From Bacillota bacterium (lineage in GTDB: Bacteria; Bacillota; Clostridia; Christensenellales; SZUA-584), in assembly GCA_023399095.1 (NCBI GenBank), contig JAEWQS010000079.1, positions 1 to 16,352 of the forward strand: a DNA stretch of 16,352 nt. Reading direction: 5' to 3'. Below are positions 1 through 7,299 of the stretch, one piece after another; the first letter of the stretch is position 1; the number at the start of each line of letters is the position of its first letter. Below the pieces are notes generated by a model that saw nothing but the letters and a program-made list of their open reading frames with translations, was not told where the DNA came from and did no database searches. The position numbers were made by a program, and so were the translations under genes.

Positions 1-119
1 ATTTCCTCACCCGTGAATGTAAAGCGCTCATACGGCGGTTCGGCGAGGCGTTTGAGCAAATGACCGTCTTTGGCCGCGTAGAATATTTCATCGTTTCTTA
101 TGGCCCGTACGATTTTCAT
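1..119 (-). CDS. FAH-family (fumarylacetoacetate hydrolase-like) protein, N-terminal fragment
   Basis: This is the first 39 codons of a leftward gene cut by the window edge. It reads MKIVRAIRNDEIFYAAKDGH and continues to about TGEE. The ATG at 119-117 has a strong ribosome-binding site (GAGGAGG, minus strand, 133-127) seven bases upstream. The pattern of a short beta-rich start (K-x-V-R), a small 'KDGHLLKRL' strand and then an 'FTGEE' segment resembles the N-terminal cap of fumarylacetoacetate-hydrolase-family proteins in Bacillota. These are metal-dependent hydrolases or decarboxylases of small keto-acids, often of unknown substrate. The catalytic domain with its metal-binding Glu/Asp residues lies outside the window, so the family call rests on the N-terminus alone. 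It is transcribed divergently from the gene at 383. Confidence 0.5.
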   Translation of the reverse strand, partial: MKIVRAIRNDEIFYAAKDGHLLKRLAEPPYERFTFTGEE

Positions 120-150
120 AATCCAGCCTCCTCAATATGCATGTTTTCAT

Positions 151-178
151 TTTATCACATTATTACAGAGACGGACAA
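151..178 (-). promoter_or_regulatory. Candidate promoter for the leftward FAH-family gene
   Basis: On the minus strand a TTGTCC box (178-173) is followed after 16 bases by GATAAA (156-151). Each matches the sigma-A consensus at four of six positions. It sits about 30 bases upstream of the start codon at 119. The -35 box lies inside an 11-bp inverted repeat (172-182/204-214), so it may be subject to a regulator. Confidence 0.35.
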
Positions 179-214
179 ACATATCAATGAAATAGAATGA
201 GAAATGTTTGTCCG
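172..214. repeat. 11-bp perfect inverted repeat in a divergent intergenic region
   Basis: CGGACAAACAT (172-182) is repeated exactly in inverted orientation as ATGTTTGTCCG (204-214), with a 21-base spacer. There is no T-run after it, so it does not look like a terminator. A second, shorter inverted repeat (ATTGCTCC 225-232 / GGAGCAAT 255-262, 22-base spacer) follows. The rest of the 133-325 stretch contains no gene that I can support. Confidence 0.5.
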
Positions 215-325
215 GTCGGAGTACATTGCTCCAACCTTGATATATTTGAATGTCGGAGCAATAACACGTAAGCACAAGCGTTGAATTCTTCTGCTCTATT
301 TACGTACCGTAAAAAAGATGGCTTT

Positions 326-354
326 TTGACATAACTTAAATGCAGATGTATAAT
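326..354 (+). promoter_or_regulatory. Consensus sigma-A promoter for the SH3b protein gene
   Basis: TTGACA (326-331), a 17-base spacer and TATAAT (349-354) form a textbook vegetative promoter with both boxes perfect. The start codon follows 28 bases after the -10 box, giving a very short leader. A small inverted repeat (TTTACG 299-304 / CGTAAA 308-313) lies just upstream of the -35 box. Confidence 0.85.
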
Positions 355-382
355 ACAGAAAAAGCTTATATGAGGTGTTTTT

Positions 383-1540
383 GTGATCAAAAAGTCTGGT
401 TTGATTTTTTTGGTTTTAATAATATGCGCCACGCTTTTTTTGCCAGTGACGACGGCGAATGCTATGCCATACTTCGAGGATGCGACGGTGATCAGTGATG
501 AGGTCAACATGCGTATGCGCCCGACCACCGACGCGCCTGTGATCATGCAGCTTAAAGAAGGGACGCGCATCGGCGTTTTCTGCGAAGAAGTGGACGGTTG
601 GTACCGTATCATCTACGGCAACTATCGTGGCTATATCAGTTCGGAGTTTGTGTTTTTACCGTCTACCGATTACATGGTCGCGCATGTGCTGGAGGGGGGC
701 TTAAAGCTTCGACAGAACCCGGGCACCTACAGCAACGTGGTTGCGGAACTGAATGAAGGGACGGGTGTATCGGTCAAGAATATCTCCGGCGAATGGTATT
801 ACGTCGAGGTGCCGGGAGAAGACGGGACAATCGTTCATACCGGCTACGTGCATAAGGACTTTGTGAAGCTGAGTACGGCCAAAACGGCCAGCAATATGAT
901 CAAGCTCGGTATGGAAGGCGCTGAGGTCAGAAATGTACAGCAGCAGCTGCGCAAACGCAACTTTATGATCGCGCCGGCCACGGGCTACTTTGGTGATGTG
1001 ACGGAAGGCGCGGTAAAGGCGTTCCAGCGAAAAGCGGGGCTTGACAGAGACGGCATCGTGGGTGCGCAAACTTATGAGCTGCTTTTTGGTGACAACGATA
1101 TCACAACCACGACGGCTGAGCTTTTTGGCATCACCGGCGAGGTCAAGCTCTCAACGTGGGACGATATTGCAAAAGTATTTACGAAGGGAAGCAAAGCGCT
1201 GGTGACGGATGTCAAATCCGGGCGTCAGTTCTGGGTGCGTCGGTTCGGAGGCTGGTATCATGCAGACAGTGAGCCGCTGACGGCAAAGGATACGGCCATC
1301 ATGAAGGAATGCTATGGCGGCAAATGGTCTTGGGACAGACATCCCATATGGGTCACGATCGGCAGCGTCACATATGCTGCGTCTCAAAACGGCATGCCTC
1401 ATCTTGTGAGCCCAACCAAGGACAACGACTTCCCCGGGCATTTTTGTATCCACTTTAACGATTCAAAGGTGCATGAAACAAGTAGGGAATGTCCGCGGCA
1501 TCAGTATTGTGTCGATAAAGCCTATGATGCAGGCCATTGA
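383..1540 (+). CDS. Secreted protein: two SH3b domains, PG_binding_1 domain and an unassigned C-terminal domain
   Basis: The 385-residue product starts at GTG 383, with GAGGTG (372-377) as ribosome-binding site. Residues 1-27 are a signal peptide: charged MIKK, a hydrophobic stretch, then a TTANA-like cleavage site. Residues about 33-93 and 97-163 are two bacterial SH3 repeats ('VNMRMRPTTDAPVI', 'LKLRQNPGTYSNVV'). Residues about 172-234 are a PG_binding_1 domain ('VRNVQQQLRKRNF', 'GDVTEGAVKAFQRKAGL', 'DGIVGAQT'). All these are known wall- or ligand-binding modules, so the protein probably acts outside the membrane on peptidoglycan. Residues about 250-385 form a separate domain ending in a 'GHFCIHFNDSKVH' motif with Cys and His residues that could be catalytic or structural. 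I cannot name it. No standard amidase or NlpC/P60 triad is evident. The gene is monocistronic, with its own promoter and terminator. Confidence 0.85.
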   Translation: MIKKSGLIFLVLIICATLFLPVTTANAMPYFEDATVISDEVNMRMRPTTDAPVIMQLKEGTRIGVFCEEVDGWYRIIYGNYRGYISSEFVFLPSTDYMVAHVLEGGLKLRQNPGTYSNVVAELNEGTGVSVKNISGEWYYVEVPGEDGTIVHTGYVHKDFVKLSTAKTASNMIKLGMEGAEVRNVQQQLRKRNFMIAPATGYFGDVTEGAVKAFQRKAGLDRDGIVGAQTYELLFGDNDITTTTAELFGITGEVKLSTWDDIAKVFTKGSKALVTDVKSGRQFWVRRFGGWYHADSEPLTAKDTAIMKECYGGKWSWDRHPIWVTIGSVTYAASQNGMPHLVSPTKDNDFPGHFCIHFNDSKVHETSRECPRHQYCVDKAYDAGH

Positions 1541-1550
1541 TTAAAAAAGC

Positions 1551-1596
1551 AAGCCTTCTTTTGCGCCCCGGCGTGAAGAAGGCTTTTTGTTTTTTT
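1551..1596 (+). terminator. Rho-independent terminator after the SH3b gene
   Basis: A 10-bp perfect stem (AAGCCTTCTT 1551-1560 with AAGAAGGCTT 1576-1585) encloses a 15-base loop and is followed by TTTGTTTTTTT. It starts 10 bases after the stop codon. Confidence 0.9.
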
Positions 1597-1723
1597 AAGC
1601 AAGCTGATTAATTCAACACCTCATCTAATTAGTACTTCCTTAACTAAGCTTTTTGCAATTGGCTGAATAACGAACGACTGTGCCGACATATTTATATACG
1701 TAGTGTTATTTTGGAGGAGAATT

Positions 1724-2893
1724 ATGAGAAAAACGCAAGCGCTGCTGCTGGCTCTTTTGGTCGGACTTGTTTCGGCTTTAGGAACGTATTTTATTGTGGG
1801 TTCAAAATATGAGCCGCGCGGAGAAGATGGACTTCCGTTAACGGAATTTTTACGCGTTGAGAAGGAAATCAAGGAAAACTATCTTCGCGATTATGATATG
1901 AAGGATGTGCAATATGCCGGACTCAAGGCGATGGTGGCATCACTTGGCGATCCATACAGTGTTTATTATACGCCTGAGGAATTTGCGGCGTTTCAGCAGA
2001 ACTCGTCGGGAGAATACTATGGCGTGGGCATGGGCATCGGCATTGATGATGTGACCGGCCTTGCCGTGGTGTCGTATTTTCTGGAGGATTCTCCGGCGGA
2101 GGAGGCGGGTATACAGGTGGGGGATCTCCTTGTGACAATTGACGGAGAAGACATCACGAAGAACACGCTTCAGGAAATACGTGTTAAATGTCTTGGTGAT
2201 GACGGCACGCCCATTACAATCGGCGTAAAGCGCGGTGAAGAAGTGCTGGAATTCACCATGGCGCGTAGGTCTATTGAGCTGGACATGGTGGAATACAAAA
2301 TGCTTGAGGGCGGTATCGGCTACATGAGGATCAAGCAATTCAGCGGGAATTGTGAAGCGCTTTTCAATCAAGGACTGGATGAGTTTGAAGAGCAGGGAGC
2401 CAAGGGCATTGTGTTTGACCTGCGCAACAATCCGGGCGGGTATTTAAATACAGTAGTCAACATGCTTGACAGGCTGCTCCCCGAAGGGACAATAGTATAT
2501 ACTGAAGACAAATACGGCAACAGAGACACCAAAACGAGCGATGCGGATTGTGCCCAAATTCCAATTGTGTTGCTGGTTAATGGGAACACGGCCTCCGCAT
2601 CAGAGATCTTCGCGGGTGCGATTCAGGATTATGACTGGGGCAAGGTTGTCGGCACACGGTCATACGGTAAAGGCGTTGTGCAGGTGGTCATCCCTATTGA
2701 ATCGACAGGGGGCGGACTCAAAATTACGTCTTCAGAATATTTCACGCCCAAGGGTCGCAGCATAGACGGTAACGGCGTCTATCCAGACAAATATGTGGAG
2801 CTGCCGTCGGATGCCACAGAGGATATGCAGCTCAAAGAAGGCTTAAGTGAACTCGCTTTATTGATAGGCGAAAGCTCAAAAAAACAATCATGA
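1724..2893 (+). CDS. S41-family carboxy-terminal processing protease (CtpA-like)
   Basis: This is a 389-residue membrane-anchored or exported serine protease of the CtpA/CtpB/Prc family, which cleaves extracytoplasmic proteins at their C-termini. I chose the ATG at 1724 because GGAGGAGA (1713-1720) sits directly before it. An in-frame GTG at 1703 lies upstream of that site and would add seven residues with no support. Residues 1-26 are a hydrophobic signal or anchor segment. Residues about 95-180 form a PDZ domain ('YYGVGMGIG', 'SPAEEAGIQVGD'). The protease core follows, with 'FDLRNNPGGYL' (231-241), the NTASASEI motif carrying the catalytic serine (Ser291 by family alignment) and Lys316 in SYGKG as general base. 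Length and domain order are normal. The gene lies between two terminators; I found no convincing promoter in 1597-1712. Which Ctp subtype it is cannot be told from the sequence alone. Confidence 0.92.
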   Translation: MRKTQALLLALLVGLVSALGTYFIVGSKYEPRGEDGLPLTEFLRVEKEIKENYLRDYDMKDVQYAGLKAMVASLGDPYSVYYTPEEFAAFQQNSSGEYYGVGMGIGIDDVTGLAVVSYFLEDSPAEEAGIQVGDLLVTIDGEDITKNTLQEIRVKCLGDDGTPITIGVKRGEEVLEFTMARRSIELDMVEYKMLEGGIGYMRIKQFSGNCEALFNQGLDEFEEQGAKGIVFDLRNNPGGYLNTVVNMLDRLLPEGTIVYTEDKYGNRDTKTSDADCAQIPIVLLVNGNTASASEIFAGAIQDYDWGKVVGTRSYGKGVVQVVIPIESTGGGLKITSSEYFTPKGRSIDGNGVYPDKYVELPSDATEDMQLKEGLSELALLIGESSKKQS

Positions 2894-2984
2894 TATAAGC
2901 ACCCCTGATTTAATCAGTGATTCCTAAAAATTCCTTGAATCAAGACGCATTCACTGCTAAAATTGATTAGAAAGATGATGCTTC

Positions 2985-3022
2985 AATAAGGCCGGTACTG
3001 CAAAAGGTCCGGCTTTATTTTT
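2985..3022 (+). terminator. Rho-independent terminator after the S41 protease gene
   Basis: An 11-bp stem (AATAAGGCCGG 2985-2995 with CCGGCTTTATT 3009-3019, one G-U pair) is followed by a short T-run. The preceding 2894-2984 stretch holds only a small imperfect palindrome (CTGATT-T-AATCAG, 2905-2917). Confidence 0.8.
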
Positions 3023-3094
3023 CGGGTATAGTTTAGGCAGAATATTTCAGTTGAACGACTTTGACATTGACAGAACAAACTGGGAGGACTGAAC

Positions 3095-4009
3095 ATGTAT
3101 GATGTGATTATCGTCGGGGCCGGGCCGGCAGGGCTTACAGCCGGTCTTTACGCGGGCCGGGCGGGTCTTAAGGCGCTGATTCTGGAAAGGGTTTTTGCCG
3201 GAGGGCAGATTACCAGAACGCTGATGGTGGAAAATTATCCGGGGTTTCCCGATGGGATTGAAGGCATTGATCTTAGCTTTAAGTTTAAGGAACAGGCGGA
3301 GCGCCACGGAGCGGTCATAGAAACCTCTGAGGTCACGGGGTATGATCTTGAGGGCGAGGAAAAAAAGGTGATCACAGCTGATAGAATATTCAGCGCAAAA
3401 TCCATTTTACTCGCGATGGGCGCGTCTTATAAATCGCTTGGGCTCCGCAGTGAGAAACGTCTCTCCGGTTCAGGCGTATCCTATTGTGCGACATGCGACG
3501 GCGCTTTTTTCAAGCAAAAACAGGTGGCTGTGATCGGCGGCGGCGATACCGCCATCGAGGATGCGTTGTACCTTGCTAATTTTGCAAGCCATGTGTATGT
3601 CGTTCACCGCAGAGATGAGCTGCGCGCGCAAAAGGTGCTGCAAAAGGCTGCGATGCAGGATGAGAGAATTGAGTTTGTCTGGAATTGCGAGGTGGACGCC
3701 ATAGAAGGTGACACACATGTGACGGGTGTGCGTGTGCGCAACAACAAAACGCAGGAACTTCGCTCGCTGGCTGTATCCGGTGTGTTTGTCGCCATCGGCA
3801 TTGTGCCGCACAGCGACGATGTGAGAGAGCTTGTCAAAACGGACGATTTTGGGTATATTGTCACAGACGAAGCCATGCATACCAGTCTGCCCGGCGTTTT
3901 CGCGGCGGGAGATATTGTGGCAAAACCGCTTCGTCAGGTGGTGACGGCGGCGGCAGACGGTGCCATTGCGATTTATTCGGCATTAAGTTACTTAAGAGAA
4001 CTAAAATAG
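3095..4009 (+). CDS. trxB: Thioredoxin-disulfide reductase (NADPH, FAD)
   Basis: This 304-residue cytosolic flavoenzyme transfers electrons from NADPH through FAD and a redox disulfide to thioredoxin. The sequence shows the FAD-binding GAGPAG (residues 8-13), the redox-active C-A-T-C pair (Cys131, Cys134), the NADPH-binding GGGDTA (148-153), the HRRDELR segment (171-177) whose arginines fit NADPH 2'-phosphate recognition, and the C-terminal FAD motif GVFAAGD (267-273). Length is typical for the low-molecular-weight bacterial enzyme. ATG 3095 has GGGAGGA (3082-3088) upstream. It follows a terminator and is followed by 69 bases containing a new promoter, so it is probably transcribed separately from glmM, though no terminator separates them and read-through is likely. 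Confidence 0.93.
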   Translation: MYDVIIVGAGPAGLTAGLYAGRAGLKALILERVFAGGQITRTLMVENYPGFPDGIEGIDLSFKFKEQAERHGAVIETSEVTGYDLEGEEKKVITADRIFSAKSILLAMGASYKSLGLRSEKRLSGSGVSYCATCDGAFFKQKQVAVIGGGDTAIEDALYLANFASHVYVVHRRDELRAQKVLQKAAMQDERIEFVWNCEVDAIEGDTHVTGVRVRNNKTQELRSLAVSGVFVAIGIVPHSDDVRELVKTDDFGYIVTDEAMHTSLPGVFAAGDIVAKPLRQVVTAAADGAIAIYSALSYLRELK

Positions 4010-4012
4010 GAC

Positions 4013-4036
4013 TATACCAATTTGCATATTGGTATA
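4013..4036. repeat. 9-bp perfect inverted repeat around the glmM -35 box (operator-like)
   Basis: TATACCAAT (4013-4021) is perfectly inverted as ATTGGTATA (4028-4036). The six-base centre TTGCAT (4022-4027) is the -35 element of the promoter. A second perfect 7-bp inverted repeat, CCCGGAC (4038-4044) / GTCCGGG (4058-4064), flanks the -10 box. No T-run follows either, so a DNA-level operator is more likely than a terminator. Confidence 0.55.
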
Positions 4037-4050
4037 ACCCGGACTATAAT
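4022..4050 (+). promoter_or_regulatory. Promoter of the glmM-glmS operon
   Basis: TTGCAT (4022-4027), a 17-base spacer and TATAAT (4045-4050) give a good sigma-A promoter 28 bases upstream of the glmM start. Each box lies in the centre of an inverted repeat. The leader would be only about 20 bases, which leaves no room for a glmS ribozyme or other large leader element. Confidence 0.7.
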
Positions 4051-4078
4051 ACAAAAGGTCCGGGCCATGGAGGAGTTT

Positions 4079-5425
4079 ATGGCGAGATTATTTGGAACGG
4101 ACGGGGTCAGAGGTATCGCGAACGAGAAGCTCACCTGCGAGCTTGCGTTTAAGCTGGGGCAAGCAGGGGCATCTGTGTTGACAAGCGAGGTGCACAAGGC
4201 GCGTATTCTCATCGGCCGAGACACACGGATATCGGGCGAGATGCTGGAATCCGCACTTGTGGCCGGAATCTGCTCGGTGGGCGCGGAGGCTGTTGTGGCG
4301 GGCGTGATCCCCACATCGGGCGTGTCGTATCTGACACGCAACTATGATGCGGACGCGGGCATCGTGATATCAGCATCGCATAACGCGGCGGAATATAACG
4401 GCATTAAATTTTTCAATGCGCAGGGAAAGAAGCTTCCCGATGAGATAGAAGACCACATTGAGAACATCATCTTAAGCGGCGGCGAAGAGATTGACCTGAA
4501 AACGGGTGTTAATGTGGGGCGTCGGGTACGCGCAGTCAACGCGATTACCGAATATAAGGAGTTTCTGCTCTCCACGACGGATACCAACCTGCGCGGATTG
4601 AAAGTCGTGCTGGATTGTGCGCATGGCGCGGCATCGAAAATTGCACCAAGAGCTTTTACTGAGCTGGGTGCGGACGTCGTGCCGTACTACAACACGCCGG
4701 ATGGCACCAACATCAACGATAACTGCGGATCCACCCATCCCGGAAAGCTAAGACAGCTTGTCGCGGAGCTAGGCGCGGATATGGGCTTTGCTTTCGACGG
4801 TGATGCTGACAGGCTGATTGCGGTGGATGAACACGGTATCGTGGTAGACGGTGATCAGATCATGGCGATCTGCGCGATGGACTTGAAAGCGCAAGGTCTG
4901 CTAAAGCAAAATACGCTGGTTTGCACCGTGATGAGCAACTTGGGACTTGATATCGCGATGAAAGCCGCGGGAATTGAGACAGTCAAAACACGCGTGGGCG
5001 ACAGATATGTGCTTGAAGAGATGGAAAGAGGCGGTTATTCGCTGGGCGGCGAACAGTCTGGCCATATCATCTTCCTCGATCACAATGCGACAGGCGATGG
5101 AATACTCTCCGGCATTCAGCTGGCGTCCATCGTGATGCGCAGTGGCAAGTCGCTTTCAAAGCTGGCGGATGCGGTGTCCATATTGCCGCAGGTCCTTGTC
5201 AACGCACGTGTGAAAGATGAACACAAAGAGCATATCATGGAAGATGAGCAGGTCAAAAAGCAGATCGATGCGCTTGAGAAGCTTTTTGCCGGAAAAGGCC
5301 GTGTGCTGATCCGTCCTTCGGGCACAGAGCCGCTTGTCCGTGTGATGATAGAAGGACCCGACAAAAAAGAAATAGAGCGCCAGGCGGTCGACATGGTGAA
5401 GCTCATAGAAAGCCGCCTCGCGTAA
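4079..5425 (+). CDS. glmM: Phosphoglucosamine mutase
   Basis: This 448-residue enzyme interconverts glucosamine-6-phosphate and glucosamine-1-phosphate on the path to UDP-GlcNAc for peptidoglycan. The sequence shows the MARLFGTDGVRG start typical of the family, the phosphoserine loop with Ser100 in SASHN (98-102), the metal-binding loop DGDADR (240-245), the sugar-binding loop GEQSGH (324-329) and the phosphate-binding loop RPSGTEPLVR (412-421). ATG 4079 is preferred: GGAGG (4069-4073) sits five bases before it and the protein then has the family's usual length. An in-frame ATG at 4067 lacks a ribosome-binding site. The active-site loop reads SASHNA where many relatives have TASHNP, a mild variation. 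glmS follows after 24 bases, forming a two-gene operon for consecutive metabolic steps. Confidence 0.95.
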   Translation: MARLFGTDGVRGIANEKLTCELAFKLGQAGASVLTSEVHKARILIGRDTRISGEMLESALVAGICSVGAEAVVAGVIPTSGVSYLTRNYDADAGIVISASHNAAEYNGIKFFNAQGKKLPDEIEDHIENIILSGGEEIDLKTGVNVGRRVRAVNAITEYKEFLLSTTDTNLRGLKVVLDCAHGAASKIAPRAFTELGADVVPYYNTPDGTNINDNCGSTHPGKLRQLVAELGADMGFAFDGDADRLIAVDEHGIVVDGDQIMAICAMDLKAQGLLKQNTLVCTVMSNLGLDIAMKAAGIETVKTRVGDRYVLEEMERGGYSLGGEQSGHIIFLDHNATGDGILSGIQLASIVMRSGKSLSKLADAVSILPQVLVNARVKDEHKEHIMEDEQVKKQIDALEKLFAGKGRVLIRPSGTEPLVRVMIEGPDKKEIERQAVDMVKLIESRLA

Positions 5426-5449
5426 ATATAACGCAAGGAGACTTTTCAT

Positions 5450-7273
5450 ATGTGCGGAATCGTGGGTTACGTGGGCAGCAAAGACGTTGTTCCCATGCTG
5501 CTGAATGGGCTGCAAAAGCTGGAATACAGAGGCTATGACAGCGCGGGCGTGGCTATCGTCTCGGATGGCTGTTTAAAGGTTCATAAATCAAAGGGGAGGC
5601 TCAGCGAGTTATGCAGCCTGATGGAAGGCTGCAAGGCGCCGGGAGCAGTGGGCATCGGGCACACGCGTTGGGCGACTCACGGCGAGCCTTCTTTTGAAAA
5701 TTCACATCCCCATACCAACTGCGCGGGCGATATCGCGGTCGTGCACAACGGCATTATCGAAAACTACATGAAGCTTAAAAAGTGGCTGCAGGATGAAGGT
5801 GCGGTTTTCGTATCCGAAACGGACACGGAGGTTGTCGCGCATCTTATCAACCACTTTTATTTGGGCGATCTGCTAGAGGCCGTACAGGCTGCCGTGACGC
5901 ACCTGGAAGGCTCGTATGCGCTGGGCGTCGTGTCGGAAAAACATCCGGACATGATTGTGGCGGCGAGGAAGGACAGCCCGCTGGTGGTGGGTATCGGCGA
6001 GGGCGAAAATTTGATCGCATCGGATATCCCCGCTATTCTTGAATATACACGTGATGTGATTTTCCTTGAAGATAAAGAGATAGCGGTACTGGACCGCCAG
6101 GCTGTGCGTATTTTTGATGAATACGGCAAACCAGTTAACCGTGACAGCTTCCATGTGGACTGGGACGCGACGCAGGCGGAAAAAGGCGGCTATGAGCACT
6201 TCATGATCAAAGAGATTCATGAGGAACCGCGCGTGATGGCGGACACGCTGATGTCAAGATATAAGGACGGCATGATCGATCTATCTGACATCGGTATCGA
6301 CGAGGAGCTGGTGCGCGGCATTCACAAGGTGGGCATCATCGCGTGCGGCACGGCGTTCCACGCGGGCATGGTCGGTAAATATATCATAGAGGAACTGTCG
6401 CGTATTCCCGTTGAGCCCGAGATCGCGTCTGAGTTCCGTTACCGCGACCCGCTCATTCAGCTGGGTCAGCTCGTGATTATCATCAGCCAATCCGGCGAGA
6501 CGGCGGACACATTGGCCGCGATGCGCGAGGCCAAGAAACGCGGTGCGAAGATCGCGGCGGTCGTCAATGTGGTGGGCAGCACCATTTCACGCGAGGCAGA
6601 CGCGGTGCTGTATACGCACGCGGGGCCCGAAATCGCGGTGGCCTCCACAAAAGCGTACAACACCCAGCTCATGGCGATTTACATGATCGCGCTGGAGCTG
6701 GGGCGGTTGTCCGGCAACCTCGCATTAGAAGACTATATGCGTTATGTGGAAGGGCTTAGAAACGTGCCCCAGCTCATGAACACGGTGCTGCAAACCAAGG
6801 ATCAGCTTGCACGGTTTGCTTCGCGGCATTTTTCGCAAAACAGCGTGTTCTTTATCGGGCGCGGCCTTGACTACGTGCTTTCGATGGAAGCTTCTTTAAA
6901 GCTTAAAGAGATATCTTATATCCATTCCGAAGCATACGCGGCGGGCGAATTAAAGCACGGCACCATCGCGCTGATTGAAGACGGCACACTTGTGGTAGCG
7001 ATTGCGATGCAGCGCCGCCTGTTTGACAAGACAATCAGTAACATCAAGGAAGTGAGAGCGCGCGGCGCGAAGGTGCTCGCGGTCTGCTTTGACGGCAGCG
7101 ACATGCCGTCTGACATTGCCGACGAGGTGATCTCTCTGCCGGATACGGATGATATATTTGCGCCGCTGCTTGCGGTGACGCCGATGCAGCTTTTTGCTTA
7201 TTACATGACGGTGGAAAAAGGCTTTGACGTTGATAAACCTCGGAATTTAGCAAAAAGTGTTACAGTAGAATGA
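5450..7273 (+). CDS. glmS: Glutamine--fructose-6-phosphate aminotransferase (isomerizing)
   Basis: This 607-residue enzyme makes glucosamine-6-phosphate from fructose-6-phosphate and glutamine, the entry step of amino-sugar synthesis. The N-terminal glutaminase domain starts MCGIVGYVG with Cys2 as nucleophile and includes HTRWATHG (71-78) and HNGIIENY (99-106). Two SIS sugar-isomerase domains follow, with CGTAFHA (299-305), SQSGETADT (346-354), STKAYNTQ (399-406) and the segment around SEAYAAGELKHG (493-504). The conserved tail DKPRNLAKSVTVE (595-607) is complete. AAGGAG (5435-5440) is the ribosome-binding site. The last dozen or so codons are AT-rich, unlike the GC-rich codons before them. 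No terminator follows: a Tn7-family transposon begins 26 bp after the stop codon, so transcription would enter it. Confidence 0.97.
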   Translation: MCGIVGYVGSKDVVPMLLNGLQKLEYRGYDSAGVAIVSDGCLKVHKSKGRLSELCSLMEGCKAPGAVGIGHTRWATHGEPSFENSHPHTNCAGDIAVVHNGIIENYMKLKKWLQDEGAVFVSETDTEVVAHLINHFYLGDLLEAVQAAVTHLEGSYALGVVSEKHPDMIVAARKDSPLVVGIGEGENLIASDIPAILEYTRDVIFLEDKEIAVLDRQAVRIFDEYGKPVNRDSFHVDWDATQAEKGGYEHFMIKEIHEEPRVMADTLMSRYKDGMIDLSDIGIDEELVRGIHKVGIIACGTAFHAGMVGKYIIEELSRIPVEPEIASEFRYRDPLIQLGQLVIIISQSGETADTLAAMREAKKRGAKIAAVVNVVGSTISREADAVLYTHAGPEIAVASTKAYNTQLMAIYMIALELGRLSGNLALEDYMRYVEGLRNVPQLMNTVLQTKDQLARFASRHFSQNSVFFIGRGLDYVLSMEASLKLKEISYIHSEAYAAGELKHGTIALIEDGTLVVAIAMQRRLFDKTISNIKEVRARGAKVLAVCFDGSDMPSDIADEVISLPDTDDIFAPLLAVTPMQLFAYYMTVEKGFDVDKPRNLAKSVTVE

Positions 7274-7299
7274 TACTATATATGGTTTAATTTAACAAA
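7229..7299 (+). other. attTn7-type target site: 3' end of glmS and flank up to the insertion point
   Basis: In Tn7 the TnsD protein binds the last stretch of the glmS coding sequence and directs insertion about 25 bp downstream of the stop codon. Here the conserved C-terminal codons (7229-7273) are intact and the transposon terminus starts at 7300, 26 bp after the stop codon. The five bases 7295-7299 (ACAAA) are the predicted target-site duplication. The second copy would lie at the far transposon end, which is not visible in this window. Confidence 0.8.

Noticed and set aside
184..612. Leftward open frame of 142 codons opposite the start of the SH3b gene
   Set aside because: It overlaps a well-supported promoter and coding region on the other strand and shows no recognisable protein features.
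1703..1723. GTG 1703 as start of the S41 protease
   Set aside because: The GGAGGAGA ribosome-binding site lies downstream of that codon and directly before ATG 1724, after which a normal signal segment follows.
2905..2917. Palindrome CTGATT-T-AATCAG after the S41 protease gene
   Set aside because: It is too short to call a regulatory site on its own and has no T-run; the clear terminator lies at 2985-3022.
4010..5449. glmS ribozyme/riboswitch upstream of glmS
   Set aside because: In many Bacillota the glmS ribozyme precedes glmS, but here only 24 bases separate glmM and glmS and the glmM leader is about 20 bases. There is no room for the ribozyme core.
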